Of a stretch of DNA of 64,000 bases, positions 8,779-17,001 are shown in pieces. The translations under genes and the position numbers were made by a program. The DNA comes from 01-FULL-43-15b sp964472675 (GTDB lineage Bacteria > Patescibacteriota > Microgenomatia > UBA8517 > UBA10165). Under the pieces are notes generated by a model. That model was not told the origin of the DNA, did no database searches, and saw only the letters and a program-made list of their open reading frames with translations. Every line of letters begins with the position of its first letter. The stretch's first letter is position 1. Location: positions 41,838 through 105,837 of the forward strand of contig CAYYLO010000001.1 of the NCBI GenBank assembly GCA_964472675.1. The letters run 5' to 3'.

Positions 8779-10312
8779 TGATGTACCTTTCCGTTAATGT
8801 CCTTTTTTGAACAACTACTTGTCCAAAATGCTTTTCTTCCGCTATCGTTGATCTTGAATCTTCCTCACCGATAGTTTCTTCGAAGTATCGCCCCGGTATT
8901 CCTTGGGCAGGTTCTAAAATCAGAAAAAAGGTTTTTGTTGGGTGTTTAATATAGTGAAGTGTTGCCAGCTGTCCAAACTGTTCTTGGCCGTGCCACCGGG
9001 GAACATAGCCATATTTGTTTTGCCCATACCACTGATATAAGTATGTCCACACAATATTTATCCACAAAGGACTTGTTACCGAGTTGATGCTAAACACCTT
9101 GTCTGGAGACGACATATACGTATAATCCATCGCCGGAAGCTGATTCGAAAGAGTCATTCCTTTTTGAATTGAAAAAATTGTTTGTCCTTTCCAATTCTCG
9201 GAAAATATCTTTAAAGTGTTGGCCCCTACTATTAATAGCAGTATGACAATGGCCAGAACCCCACTTCTGTTAAACAACTTCCACAAAAGTATTCCCACCG
9301 AAACTGCCATTCCAGCGCCAATCCCCACAGCCACAAACGGCGTGCTGGAACCGCCAAAAGGTACTGCAACAATGTGTGCAACTATATATGTTGATAAAAA
9401 CAACTGCCAGGAAAAAACCTTTCGTTTTTTCTCCTTATACCAGTCAAAGATGACCACGACTAAAATTCCAATTAAAATGTATTTGCCCCAACTTGGATGG
9501 TTTGGGAGAAACGAATTGCCGGTTACTATTCCCAGCTGTTCCCAAAAAATGCGGACAAAGTCATGTCCTGCTTTTGAACTTATGAGCCTATCTTCTCTAA
9601 AGAGCAGATTGGATATCCCCCCAATCGCAGGAAATCCATATTTTACCTCCGCGACAATCATGCTGGAAATACCAAAAATAAGACTTGCAAAGAATTTTAG
9701 AATGTCCTTAATTTTGACTTGACGGCGGGAAACCACAATCCACAAAACCACAGGCCAAATGTGATAGCCTAAAAAAATGTCCGACTGAATACTAAACCCC
9801 AATGCAAGTCCAGCCAAAAGCGCGCCCCACGATTTGTTTTCTTTTAACCAAAGCCAAACACCCAGGTAAATTGCAGGGACAAACCAAATCCCCATTGTTG
9901 GATTTGATAGCCATACCGCGTACTGCGACGCTTCAAATGAAACAGCGAACAATACTGCCGACATAAGGGCCGGGAAAACTTTTTTGGTAATAACCCAAGT
10001 CAAATAAAAAAGAATAAAGATCGCAGCGGCGTTAAAAAAAGCCAGCCAATAAGCGGCAATAAGCGGGCTTCCGTGTCCAATTAAATATGCCGGTGCAAGG
10101 AAGTAATAATACAAAACACCGTGACTTAAGCCGGGAGTTGACGCGGGAGGCCCCTGGATTTTCAAGTGACCGTTAAGAATTTGCTCTGCAGAATAAGCAT
10201 CCCGCGCCTGGTCATATCCAAACGTTAACGCTTTTTGGGGAAGATATAAAACGCGCAAAAAATAAGCGGCGGCAAAAACCACCAAAAGCAGAGCAAGCAC
10301 AGGTTTTTTCAT
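8765..10312 (-). CDS. GT-C membrane glycosyltransferase, DQxRD subgroup
   Basis: A 515-residue polytopic protein. The start ATG at 10312 (MKKPVLALLLVV) is preceded by GAGGAA and opens directly into a membrane helix; the open frame further upstream overlaps the end of the YfhO-type gene. The first extracytoplasmic loop holds LTFGYDQARDAYSAEQIL, and a second loop holds a PPASTPGLSHGVLYYYFLAP motif. The same DQ/DE-x-RD plus G-x-YYY arrangement occurs in 36654-38177 and 39166-40710, so these three form one subgroup distinct from the DEAxxGYNAYSI subgroup. About ten membrane helices are followed by a soluble C-terminal region of about 130 residues. Confidence 0.82.
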   Translation of the reverse strand: MKKPVLALLLVVFAAAYFLRVLYLPQKALTFGYDQARDAYSAEQILNGHLKIQGPPASTPGLSHGVLYYYFLAPAYLIGHGSPLIAAYWLAFFNAAAIFILFYLTWVITKKVFPALMSAVLFAVSFEASQYAVWLSNPTMGIWFVPAIYLGVWLWLKENKSWGALLAGLALGFSIQSDIFLGYHIWPVVLWIVVSRRQVKIKDILKFFASLIFGISSMIVAEVKYGFPAIGGISNLLFREDRLISSKAGHDFVRIFWEQLGIVTGNSFLPNHPSWGKYILIGILVVVIFDWYKEKKRKVFSWQLFLSTYIVAHIVAVPFGGSSTPFVAVGIGAGMAVSVGILLWKLFNRSGVLAIVILLLIVGANTLKIFSENWKGQTIFSIQKGMTLSNQLPAMDYTYMSSPDKVFSINSVTSPLWINIVWTYLYQWYGQNKYGYVPRWHGQEQFGQLATLHYIKHPTKTFFLILEPAQGIPGRYFEETIGEEDSRSTIAEEKHFGQVVVQKRTLTERYINEFQ

Positions 10313-10335
10313 TAGTTCCTCAAGCCTAAGTATAT

Positions 10336-12843
10336 CTACTCCTTGGGTTGGTTGCCAAGGCAATTGATACCCAACCATAAGACCAATATAAAAAAAGATG
10401 CTCCAGCTACCCACAGCCCAAGAAAGAAAGATTCCGGCTCATAGCTAAACTTCACTTCATGCGTTCCCTTGGGAACTTCTACTGCCCGGAAAGCGTAATT
10501 TGCCCGCAGTATCTTCTTTTCTGCGCCATCAACATATGCCTTCCATCCTGGGAAGAATGTATCAGATATGAACAGTAGGCCATTTTGGCTGGTACTTACA
10601 CCTAACTCACTTTCAGTTTCTTTATAATCCAGATAATTGACTTCGCTACTCCCTCCAGCCTGCATATCAAAATCAGGTATTTTCTCTAAGATAATCCTTT
10701 TCTCCAGCGGAAAGTTTGGCGCAAGAATTTTATCCAATGTGCTTGTGCCTTGGTTTATTTCAAACTCATATACCATAAAAGCCCGAGGTAATGCGTTTTT
10801 GTTCTCTATAATTGCGACCGACTTATCTTCAAAAACAATCGGGAACTGTTTTGGGGAAAACTCTGCTGAGATTTTTCCAGTCGGATCCGGCTGATTTTTT
10901 GAATTTCTTTTAATAACCAAATCATACTTTACATTCACCAAATCTAAAACTCGCTCAGTTTCGTCGCCTATAGTTCCATATCTTCCAACGGGATCTGTTC
11001 CGCTTTTTTTGCTAGTTATAGCGGCAATGAATTGAGAAATACGCAAGGGATAAACAGCATCATACCCCTCAATCGTCTCAATTTTATACGGCATGCGCAT
11101 GTTAATTGGAATGACTTTTGACCCAGTTGTACGGAAAGGTTTCTCCTGGCTTTGCAAATAATCCAAAACGGGAGTTGTAGGGAAAGCTATATTGCGGGGG
11201 GAAAACGGTGTAAATTTCCAACCGAAGCGGAAAAGATCAAGAATTGATAAAATCAACAAAACAGAAAACGTCGAGTTTCTAACCAATCCCCCTATCTTTT
11301 GTCTATTTCCAAACCACACTAAAACACAGGATGATATCAAAATCCCAGCCGGCCAAACAAGATTCCTTAAACCAACTTTGTATTTTTCAAATCCATGTTC
11401 CAGCGGACTGTAAACATTTGGGTTAACAGTACTTAAGTAGAGCATCACAATTGTAAACGCACCAAACCCTGCAGTAACAAGGAAAGGGAACATGTAGACC
11501 TTTAACGCAAATACTCTTTCTCTCAAGAACTTCTCAGCCCCTATGCCCGCAAGTAAGCTCACACTTAAATTAAAAAGGACCAATGATCTGTGAGCCGATG
11601 CGGCGTTCAAACCAAACCAGCCGCTTTTCCAAAAGAATATTGACAGTGGCGTTGGAAAGGCAAGCAAAAGTGAAACAACCATTAACACAAAGCAATATTT
11701 TATTTCTTTGTGCTTTCTTAAAAAGAACAACGCGATTGTCATAAACACAAAAGAAATCGTCCCGACAAACCCAGTGTTTGATGTATAATCCTGTGGTCCC
11801 CAATAATTCTGAGTCGAGTGATTGCCAAAATAATCCGGTGCAAAAAAAGTAATTACTTTTCGGAAGGGAAGAAAAGCCCATTCAAAAGGGTGCGGTTCAA
11901 CCTCTCTTTGAGATAATTTCAATAGTTGGGCGCCCGGCAGAATTTGAAAAGCTGCAAGTCCTAACCCTAAAGCTCCATATATTCCCAACCCAATAATATT
12001 TTTATTGAAACGGAAAAGTGCGAACAGTCCTAAGGCAATACCAGTGTAAAAAACAACCTGTGGGTAACCGGAAAGCACTTGAGTGGCAACACCCAAAGAA
12101 AAAAGTACTCCCACCCACCACCTTGGCTTTTTAACCCACATATCAACAAGCAGTAATAGAAGTGGAATAAACGCCGCAGACAAAGTATGTCCGTTCCATT
12201 GCGACCAAATGAGATTAAATCCTGAAAAGGCATAAATTGTTCCTGCAAAAACCGATCCTAGTTTGGAAATTTTCCAACTTCTCAGCAAAAGGTAAGTGAA
12301 AAATGCCGCCAAAAAATGCTGTAGCATAATTTGGATGCTCCAGGCGGTCAAACGGTCGAATAGCCAGTAAACAAGGTTGGTAGGAGAGAATGGAGCAGAC
12401 TGAAAATTGGCCAAAAGCGGAGTTCCCGCCAAGATGTAAGGGTTCCATAGCGGCCATTGTCCACTTTTGAGCATATCAATTGCCAGCATTTGCATTGGAT
12501 AGATAAACGAAACGACGTCTGTAGTCATAGGATTTTTAACCGGAACACCGGTAGGATAACCCCACTTATAATCCAACCAAGGGTAATAAACACCAACTAC
12601 AAAATCTGAAGGAAGTGGAATTTTACCCGAGAAAACCGGATAGAAGAACACACAAATAAAGAAGATAATAACACCAACAGGCCAGTTGAAGCTCCAAATA
12701 CTCAGAAGCTTCGTCCGAATTGTTTCGGCGGAAATCCGCCGAAGCTTCTGCGAAGGCGAACTAGCCCTGAAAAACTTTAAGAATATTTTTTTGGAATTCG
12801 GCGATCGAGAACTTTTTACTTGTTTTTTGCGCTTCTTTGGCAA
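10336..12843 (-). CDS. YfhO-family membrane protein (GT-C-like)
   Basis: An 835-residue membrane protein of the bacterial YfhO type, a GT-C-like family linked in Firmicutes to glycosylation of teichoic acids. The first large loop has LPSDFVVGVYYPWLDYKWG, and the soluble C-terminus has the family module FFPGWKAYVDG followed by a hydrophobic helix. About twelve membrane segments lie between. I take TTG 12843 as start because a strong AAAGGAGGAGG lies just upstream and no other start precedes the first membrane helix. This gives a basic, cytoplasmic N-terminus of about 50 residues, whose residues of about 31-48 are encoded by a palindromic repeat. It overlaps the upstream GT4 gene by 83 nt. Confidence 0.82.
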   Translation of the reverse strand: MPKKRKKQVKSSRSPNSKKIFLKFFRASSPSQKLRRISAETIRTKLLSIWSFNWPVGVIIFFICVFFYPVFSGKIPLPSDFVVGVYYPWLDYKWGYPTGVPVKNPMTTDVVSFIYPMQMLAIDMLKSGQWPLWNPYILAGTPLLANFQSAPFSPTNLVYWLFDRLTAWSIQIMLQHFLAAFFTYLLLRSWKISKLGSVFAGTIYAFSGFNLIWSQWNGHTLSAAFIPLLLLLVDMWVKKPRWWVGVLFSLGVATQVLSGYPQVVFYTGIALGLFALFRFNKNIIGLGIYGALGLGLAAFQILPGAQLLKLSQREVEPHPFEWAFLPFRKVITFFAPDYFGNHSTQNYWGPQDYTSNTGFVGTISFVFMTIALFFLRKHKEIKYCFVLMVVSLLLAFPTPLSIFFWKSGWFGLNAASAHRSLVLFNLSVSLLAGIGAEKFLRERVFALKVYMFPFLVTAGFGAFTIVMLYLSTVNPNVYSPLEHGFEKYKVGLRNLVWPAGILISSCVLVWFGNRQKIGGLVRNSTFSVLLILSILDLFRFGWKFTPFSPRNIAFPTTPVLDYLQSQEKPFRTTGSKVIPINMRMPYKIETIEGYDAVYPLRISQFIAAITSKKSGTDPVGRYGTIGDETERVLDLVNVKYDLVIKRNSKNQPDPTGKISAEFSPKQFPIVFEDKSVAIIENKNALPRAFMVYEFEINQGTSTLDKILAPNFPLEKRIILEKIPDFDMQAGGSSEVNYLDYKETESELGVSTSQNGLLFISDTFFPGWKAYVDGAEKKILRANYAFRAVEVPKGTHEVKFSYEPESFFLGLWVAGASFFILVLWLGINCLGNQPKE
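12703..12760. repeat. Palindromic repeat inside the N-terminal coding part of the YfhO-type gene
   Basis: The outer arms CAGAAGCTTCG (12703-12713) and CGAAGCTTCTG (12740-12750) are perfectly inverted. An inner hairpin CGGCGG-AAAT-CCGCCG lies at 12726-12741, and the unit ends in GCGAAGGCGAA. It is far more GC-rich than its flanks. On the minus strand it encodes residues of about SQKLRRISAETIRTKLL in the YfhO-type protein, in frame. It abuts the stop codon of the upstream GT4 gene. Similar GAAGCTTCGGCGG palindromes are, to my knowledge, common intergenic repeats in CPR genomes. Confidence 0.7.
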
Positions 12844-13792
12844 GTTTGATCCTCCTCCTTTCGTCTTTTATCAATTCCATTGTCAGTTTTTGCAAAGTCG
12901 CAGTTGTATCCCACAACAAACCATTTTTGTTGTTTTGAATAATTTCTTTATGCCCCCCCCGATCAGCCACAACTGGCACACATTGCGCACTCATTGCCTC
13001 AACTACACTCATCCCAAAATGCTCCACCTGTTGAGGGTCGCGCTGACTATCCACTCCAAGACCGGAAGCCGACCAAAAGATTTTGGCTTTACCATAAGCT
13101 TTCTGAACTTCATCCAAGGGCAGGTTCTCCAAAATATCGACAGGATACCCTTGAGCCATATTCTTCAAAGTCTGGACATATTCCCGACCTCCTATTTCAC
13201 TTCCGCCTATCAACATTAATCGCCACCCTTTCAAGCCTTGCTCGCACATCTTGCAAAAGGCTTCTATTAATATGTCCTGCCTTTTATGTTGTTGCAATTG
13301 TGAGTAGCGCCCCACATATAAAATAATATTTTCCTTTTTACGGGAAAGAAAAATATCCGTATTAACAGGTGGATAAACAACTTGTGAGTTTACATTAAAT
13401 TCCTGATCAATCACATTTTTTGTAAAGTTAGAGTTACAAACAAATTCATCAATCTTTGTCTTCTTTAATCTATTAACTAACGCCTTCCCGTTAACATCTT
13501 TAAATGGAGTTTGAAAATGAACTACGTTTTTTCCACCTAAAAGGAAAGGTACGCTACCATCAGAGAGCCAAAAAACCAGGTCGTAGCCCAGCCCGTGGTT
13601 AAGGGAGTTGACAAACGAAATGCCTGAAAAATTTATGCCCAGGCGCTCTGTCAGCCACTGGGAAATTTTGGCGTCTTTCCACCACACATCAACCTTGTAA
13701 CCTTTATCCGCCAAAATCCGAGCAGTTGTAAGCATATATCGCTCTCCGCCACCGGCAGTATCTAAGTAAGGATCGAAAATAAGTGCTCTCAT
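12761..13792 (-). CDS. GT4 glycosyltransferase
   Basis: A GT-B-fold enzyme of about 343 residues (Glycos_transf_1). The N-terminal domain begins MRALIFDPYLDTAGGGERY with the acceptor-side GGGE motif. The C-terminal domain has ILYVGRYSQLQQHKRQD and the donor-binding region VEHFGMSVVEAMSAQCVPVV, the E-x7-E motif typical of GT4. I prefer ATG 13792, since homologues usually begin at this motif, over the ATG six codons upstream. It would transfer a nucleotide-activated sugar on the cytoplasmic side. Its 3' end is coding in a second frame for the start of the YfhO-type gene. Confidence 0.88.
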   Translation of the reverse strand: MRALIFDPYLDTAGGGERYMLTTARILADKGYKVDVWWKDAKISQWLTERLGINFSGISFVNSLNHGLGYDLVFWLSDGSVPFLLGGKNVVHFQTPFKDVNGKALVNRLKKTKIDEFVCNSNFTKNVIDQEFNVNSQVVYPPVNTDIFLSRKKENIILYVGRYSQLQQHKRQDILIEAFCKMCEQGLKGWRLMLIGGSEIGGREYVQTLKNMAQGYPVDILENLPLDEVQKAYGKAKIFWSASGLGVDSQRDPQQVEHFGMSVVEAMSAQCVPVVADRGGHKEIIQNNKNGLLWDTTATLQKLTMELIKDERRRIKLAKEAQKTSKKFSIAEFQKNILKVFQG

Positions 13793-13841
13793 ATAAGTAT
13801 TAAAAATCAAATATTAAATATCAAAAACACATATAAAAAAT

Positions 13842-14222
13842 TTAAATATTCCTTTTCCCTTTAAGCGTGAGAACACTAGAACCAAAGGTATTGGAAATTT
13901 CTGCAAGCTCTTTCAAAAACCAATTGGCTTCTTCAATATCGCATTTGCCTGCGTCTTTTAGGACAGAAAGCCACACCTTGCTTTCGTTAGCAGATTTAAG
14001 GCACCTCTCGAAGTAAACTATTAATTCCCGTTTGGAGCTTGAAGCCAACCCTTCAATATAATTGGATAAGATGCTTGTTCCACTGCGAGTAAGCTGGTCA
14101 GCAATTATGCGACACACTACATCTTTCATATTAAGCGTGCCAAGGAACTTAATGAGCCTGAGGATAAATTTATACAATCTTTCTTTAAATTCTTTTTGTC
14201 TTTTTACTTTGTCTATTTGCAT
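13842..14222 (-). CDS. Four-helix-bundle protein (S23/IVP family)
   Basis: A helical protein of about 126 residues. The motif LTRSGTSILSNYIEGLASSSKRELIVYFERCLKSANES is that of the four-helix-bundle family once named S23 ribosomal or 23S rRNA intervening-sequence protein (motif given in two parts: LTRSGTSILSNYIEG and YFERCLKSANES). The biochemical function of the family is unknown. The start at ATG 14222 lies in an AT-rich repeat that also supplies the stop of the upstream GT2 gene; earlier ATGs at 14270 and 14258 overlap that gene. Such genes are often found inside glycan loci as accessory insertions, which fits here. Confidence 0.8.
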   Translation of the reverse strand: MQIDKVKRQKEFKERLYKFILRLIKFLGTLNMKDVVCRIIADQLTRSGTSILSNYIEGLASSSKRELIVYFERCLKSANESKVWLSVLKDAGKCDIEEANWFLKELAEISNTFGSSVLTLKGKRNI

Positions 14223-14223
14223 T

Positions 14224-15099
14224 TTAATTTTTGATATTTGAGTTTCTTTGAAGCTCATAGAGCTTCGCATAAGTTACAAACCTGCTCCACATTTGATAAA
14301 CGCCATACAAAATCCCTTCCGTGCCATCCAAAATACCACCCATAACGACCAAACGGTACCACAACTCTTGTGACATGATTCTTGCAAATCTCCACCACGC
14401 CATTGGAGGGTGATTGGCCTTAAAAAGAAGTTTTGCCTCAAAAACTGAATACCTGTTTGTTTTTTCTATCATGTCCGAAAGAGAATCTTCTTTGTGGTGA
14501 ATTAGCGCGTTTGTAAGTGTTCCTACTTCCCCATTAATAACCGGTTGTTCATGGAGCTCGCCTTCCCAGCAAACAAGCGCCTCTTTTTTCATCAGCCGCA
14601 AAACATAGTCCGGCCAAAACCCACCATGCTTTAACCACCTTCCAAACACGTGATTTTTGCGGGGTATCTTATAAGCGTACAAGGAACTATCAAGTGCACG
14701 GGTGGCGGGAGCGGAGGGAGTCCCACCGAGTGACCGCAGGGAGCCTGCGACCGAGGACGTCGGGTGGGACGAGCTCCCGACAGGACCCGAAGCAGGTGGT
14801 TTGACAGAACCTACAATATACTGAATTTCTTTAGCTAACTCTTGGGTCACTTCCTCGTCATAATCAATATAAAACAACCAGTCGCCCTGAGCATGTTTTG
14901 CCGCTTCGCCGCGCCATACTGCAAAGTTGTTTCCTTTGCTGTTAACAATTTTTGCCCCGTATGTTTTGGCGATTTTTATTGTGTCGTCCATTGAGCCGGT
15001 ATCTAAAATCACTATTTCGTCGGCTAGCTTTTTAACAGAGTCTAAACACTGTTCTATTTTGCTTTGGGCATTTTTGGTAATAACAAGAACGGATAACAT
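14224..15099 (-). CDS. GT2 glycosyltransferase (WaaE-like) with repeat-encoded insertion
   Basis: A 291-residue GT2 enzyme of the WaaE/KdtX-like branch. It shows LSVLVITKNAQSKIEQCLDSV, VILDTGSMDDT, the metal-binding YIDYDEEV, KIPRKNHVFGRWLKHGG and the tail motif WWRFARIMSQELWYR. Compared with its paralogue at 16022-16945, an insert of about 35 residues (from PASGPVGSSS to APATRAL) sits between IQYI and DSSLYAYKIPRKN. The insert is encoded by a GC-rich palindromic element at 14700-14796. It falls between the metal-binding motif and the PRKN motif, probably in a surface loop, and the rest of the enzyme looks intact. Confidence 0.87.
   Translation of the reverse strand: MLSVLVITKNAQSKIEQCLDSVKKLADEIVILDTGSMDDTIKIAKTYGAKIVNSKGNNFAVWRGEAAKHAQGDWLFYIDYDEEVTQELAKEIQYIVGSVKPPASGPVGSSSHPTSSVAGSLRSLGGTPSAPATRALDSSLYAYKIPRKNHVFGRWLKHGGFWPDYVLRLMKKEALVCWEGELHEQPVINGEVGTLTNALIHHKEDSLSDMIEKTNRYSVFEAKLLFKANHPPMAWWRFARIMSQELWYRLVVMGGILDGTEGILYGVYQMWSRFVTYAKLYELQRNSNIKN
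14700..14796. repeat. GC-rich palindromic element inserted in frame in a GT2 gene (copy A)
   Basis: A 97-nt element of clearly higher GC than its surroundings. Long arms pair GGGAGTCCCAC (14718-14728) with GTGGGACGAGCTCCC (14765-14779), and an inner hairpin CGCAGG-GAG-CCTGCG lies between them. The same sequence, with a different centre and 25 nt longer, is at 33696-33817 inside an unrelated gene. Both copies begin GGGTGGCG and end CAGGACCCGAAGCAGG. The copy is open in the frame of the host gene. Confidence 0.85.
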
Positions 15100-15102
15100 T
15101 TT

Positions 15103-16011
15103 TTACTTTGAAAAACTCCCCTTCCCAAAATTTGCTTTGTAGAAATCAAACACACCTCGTCTTTGCCATTTTCGCCCTGATACCATAAGCTTGACGCTCT
15201 CCCGTATCAAAGCAATCTTAGAGCGGGGAGGGGCATATCTTAAACCAAAGAGTAATCTGTTTCTCGTGATGTAGTAATCGTTTAAGTCACTCCCTATCCC
15301 TGAGCTTTGGGAAACTTTATGCCAAAGAAATGCATTAGGCACTAAGATAACTGCCCACCCGGCTTTCCTGGCTCTTACAGAAAAGTCCGCATCCTCTAAA
15401 TATAGAAAATATTTCTCATCAAAATATCCAACTTTTTCAAACACTTCGCGCCTGATAAACATGCAGGCGCCTGTCGCAAAGTCAATTTGGGTAACATTTT
15501 GATACTGGCCGATATCGACATCGTCAACTCCGTAATTTGAGCCCATCACATTTTTCCAGTCCATAATTCCTCCTGCGTACCAGATAACTTTCCCAAGTTC
15601 GTTTTCTTTATACCAGTCTTTGTGGTACTCAAAACCTTTCGAAAAATAAATTTTTGGAGATAAAATTCCAGCTTTTTTGTTCTTCTCCGCCGCGTCCACC
15701 AGATCAACTATTAAATTTTCTTCGACAACTGTGTCATTATTTAAAATTAAAACAAAATCTGCGCCACCTTGAACTGCATACTTTGCGCCAACATTGTTGC
15801 CTCCTGCAAATCCTAAGTTTTCTCTGTTCTCTAAAAGAACAATTCCTTTTTGTTTTTTGAGTTGTTTTACTGAATCATCTGTAGAATTGTTATCAACAAC
15901 TATAGTCTGCAGGTTGCAATCGGCAGACTGCAAACTTTTAACACTTTTCAAGCATTCAAGCGTATCTTTAATTCTGTTCCAATTAAGGATTACTATAGAT
16001 ACTTGGTACAT
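15103..16011 (-). CDS. GT2 glycosyltransferase, rhamnosyltransferase-like
   Basis: A 302-residue GT-A-fold enzyme. YQVSIVILNWNRIKDTLE opens the fold, followed by VVDNNSTDDSVKQL, the metal-binding LILNNDTVV, and the late acidic motif YLEDADFSVRARKAGW. This layout matches the rhamnosyltransferase-like GT2 branch, as do the genes at 6428 and 7245. The C-terminus is basic (RESVKLMVSGRKWQRRG), consistent with a membrane-surface location. It lies 10 nt downstream of the GT2 gene at 16022, in one operon. Confidence 0.88.
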   Translation of the reverse strand: MYQVSIVILNWNRIKDTLECLKSVKSLQSADCNLQTIVVDNNSTDDSVKQLKKQKGIVLLENRENLGFAGGNNVGAKYAVQGGADFVLILNNDTVVEENLIVDLVDAAEKNKKAGILSPKIYFSKGFEYHKDWYKENELGKVIWYAGGIMDWKNVMGSNYGVDDVDIGQYQNVTQIDFATGACMFIRREVFEKVGYFDEKYFLYLEDADFSVRARKAGWAVILVPNAFLWHKVSQSSGIGSDLNDYYITRNRLLFGLRYAPPRSKIALIRESVKLMVSGRKWQRRGVFDFYKANFGKGSFSK

Positions 16012-16021
16012 TGCGTGTATG

Positions 16022-16945
16022 TCATCGCGAGCCGGAAGAGCAGCGATCTCTCAAGATAAGCTTTCTTAGAAACCTTTGTGACAAGCCATATTTTCGGATC
16101 CCAGACTGCTGCATCCAATAATCCATCTCATATTCAGCCTTTGCAAAAGCTTGATCAAGTTCAGTTTTTCCTAAGCCCTCGTTTTTAAATCCCTGCACCT
16201 CCCAGACTTTAATAACTACAACCATTTCAGAAAGAGCCTGCAAAAGCGCTAAAGCTAACCCGTGTACTCCATCTTTGTACCCTTCACCCGCGAAGAAGCG
16301 ACTCAAAAACTCCCCCATGGGTTTTTGTATTAAATCAATCCAGGAAAATTTGTACCCTTTTTTTGCCAAATCTTTTGCCTGAACTTCTGTATAGCGAAGC
16401 ATACGTGTTAAATAATCAGAAACGCCACTGTAGTTGTAATGGATTATTGCCAGCTTTTCCTCGGGCGGGATATCTGCTCCCTCTCCTTCTGTTTGTGGAA
16501 CTGAATGAATTGTGTCCAACCAGACGACTGCACCCTTTTTGAAAAACCTTATATTGTAGTCCGGCCACCAGCGGGAATGCTGAAGCCATTTGTCAAAAAC
16601 GATATTTTTCCGTGGCAACCTGTAAAAATCAGCGAGGTCTCGCCTTAGAGGCATCTCCCTAAGTTCCCGGGAAAGAGCTAAGGGAACCTCTTCGTCGGCA
16701 TCTAAGATTAAAATCCAGTCACCGGTAGCCTTACTAATAGCAAAGTTGCGCGCGGGTTCAACGTATCCAGTGGGTTTGTGTGTGTAAACTTTAGCCCCCG
16801 TCTTCTTGGCAATCTCACGTGTTTTATCCGTCGATTCCATGTCGACAACAATAATTTCGTCGGCTAGCTTTTTAACAGAGTTTAATGTTCGAGGTAAATT
16901 CTTCTCTTCGTTTAAAGTGTTGATAACAACGGAAATCTTTGCCAC
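16022..16945 (-). CDS. GT2 glycosyltransferase (WaaE-like)
   Basis: A GT2 enzyme of about 307 residues. It shows AKISVVINTLNEEKNLPRTL, VVDMESTDKTREIA, the metal-binding ILDADEEVP, LPRKNIVFDKWLQH and PDYNIRFFKKG. I place the start at GTG 16945: a good -10 box (TACAAT) ends 6 nt upstream and a -35 box (ATGACA) lies 18 nt further up. The in-frame ATG at 16981 sits inside a palindromic repeat and would add twelve residues unlike any GT2 N-terminus. It is the insertion-free paralogue of 14224-15099. Confidence 0.87.
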   Translation of the reverse strand: MAKISVVINTLNEEKNLPRTLNSVKKLADEIIVVDMESTDKTREIAKKTGAKVYTHKPTGYVEPARNFAISKATGDWILILDADEEVPLALSRELREMPLRRDLADFYRLPRKNIVFDKWLQHSRWWPDYNIRFFKKGAVVWLDTIHSVPQTEGEGADIPPEEKLAIIHYNYSGVSDYLTRMLRYTEVQAKDLAKKGYKFSWIDLIQKPMGEFLSRFFAGEGYKDGVHGLALALLQALSEMVVVIKVWEVQGFKNEGLGKTELDQAFAKAEYEMDYWMQQSGIRKYGLSQRFLRKLILRDRCSSGSR

Positions 16946-16951
16946 GCTTAA

Positions 16952-16981
16952 ATTGTACACGAACTGCGAGAGCCGTGTCAT
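16952..16981 (-). promoter_or_regulatory. Promoter inside the glycan operon, leaderless type
   Basis: On the minus strand ATGACA (16976-16981), an 18-nt spacer and TACAAT (16952-16957) form a near-consensus sigma-70-type promoter. Only 6 nt separate the -10 box from the GTG at 16945, so transcription would begin at or next to the start codon. The -35 hexamer is supplied by the end of a palindromic repeat. Confidence 0.6.
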
Positions 16982-17001
16982 CCTGAGCGTTCAGAATGAC
17001 G
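16976..17001. repeat. Short inverted repeat of the GTCATYCTGA type
   Basis: GTCATCCTGA and TCAGAATGAC form an imperfect inverted repeat around GCGT. Related units occur at 44293-44365 and, more loosely, near 48595-48665. It fills the junction between the genes at 17002 and 16945. Confidence 0.6.

Noticed and set aside
9216..9722. A 168-codon plus-strand frame inside the GT-C gene
   Set aside because: It is antisense to well-supported membrane-helix coding sequence, and its low-complexity Ile/Pro/Thr content is typical of the shadow of such genes.
12686..13219. A 177-codon plus-strand frame opposite the GT4 and YfhO-type genes
   Set aside because: It spans a gene junction and a palindromic repeat on the opposite strand and shows no domain; the minus-strand genes are convincing.
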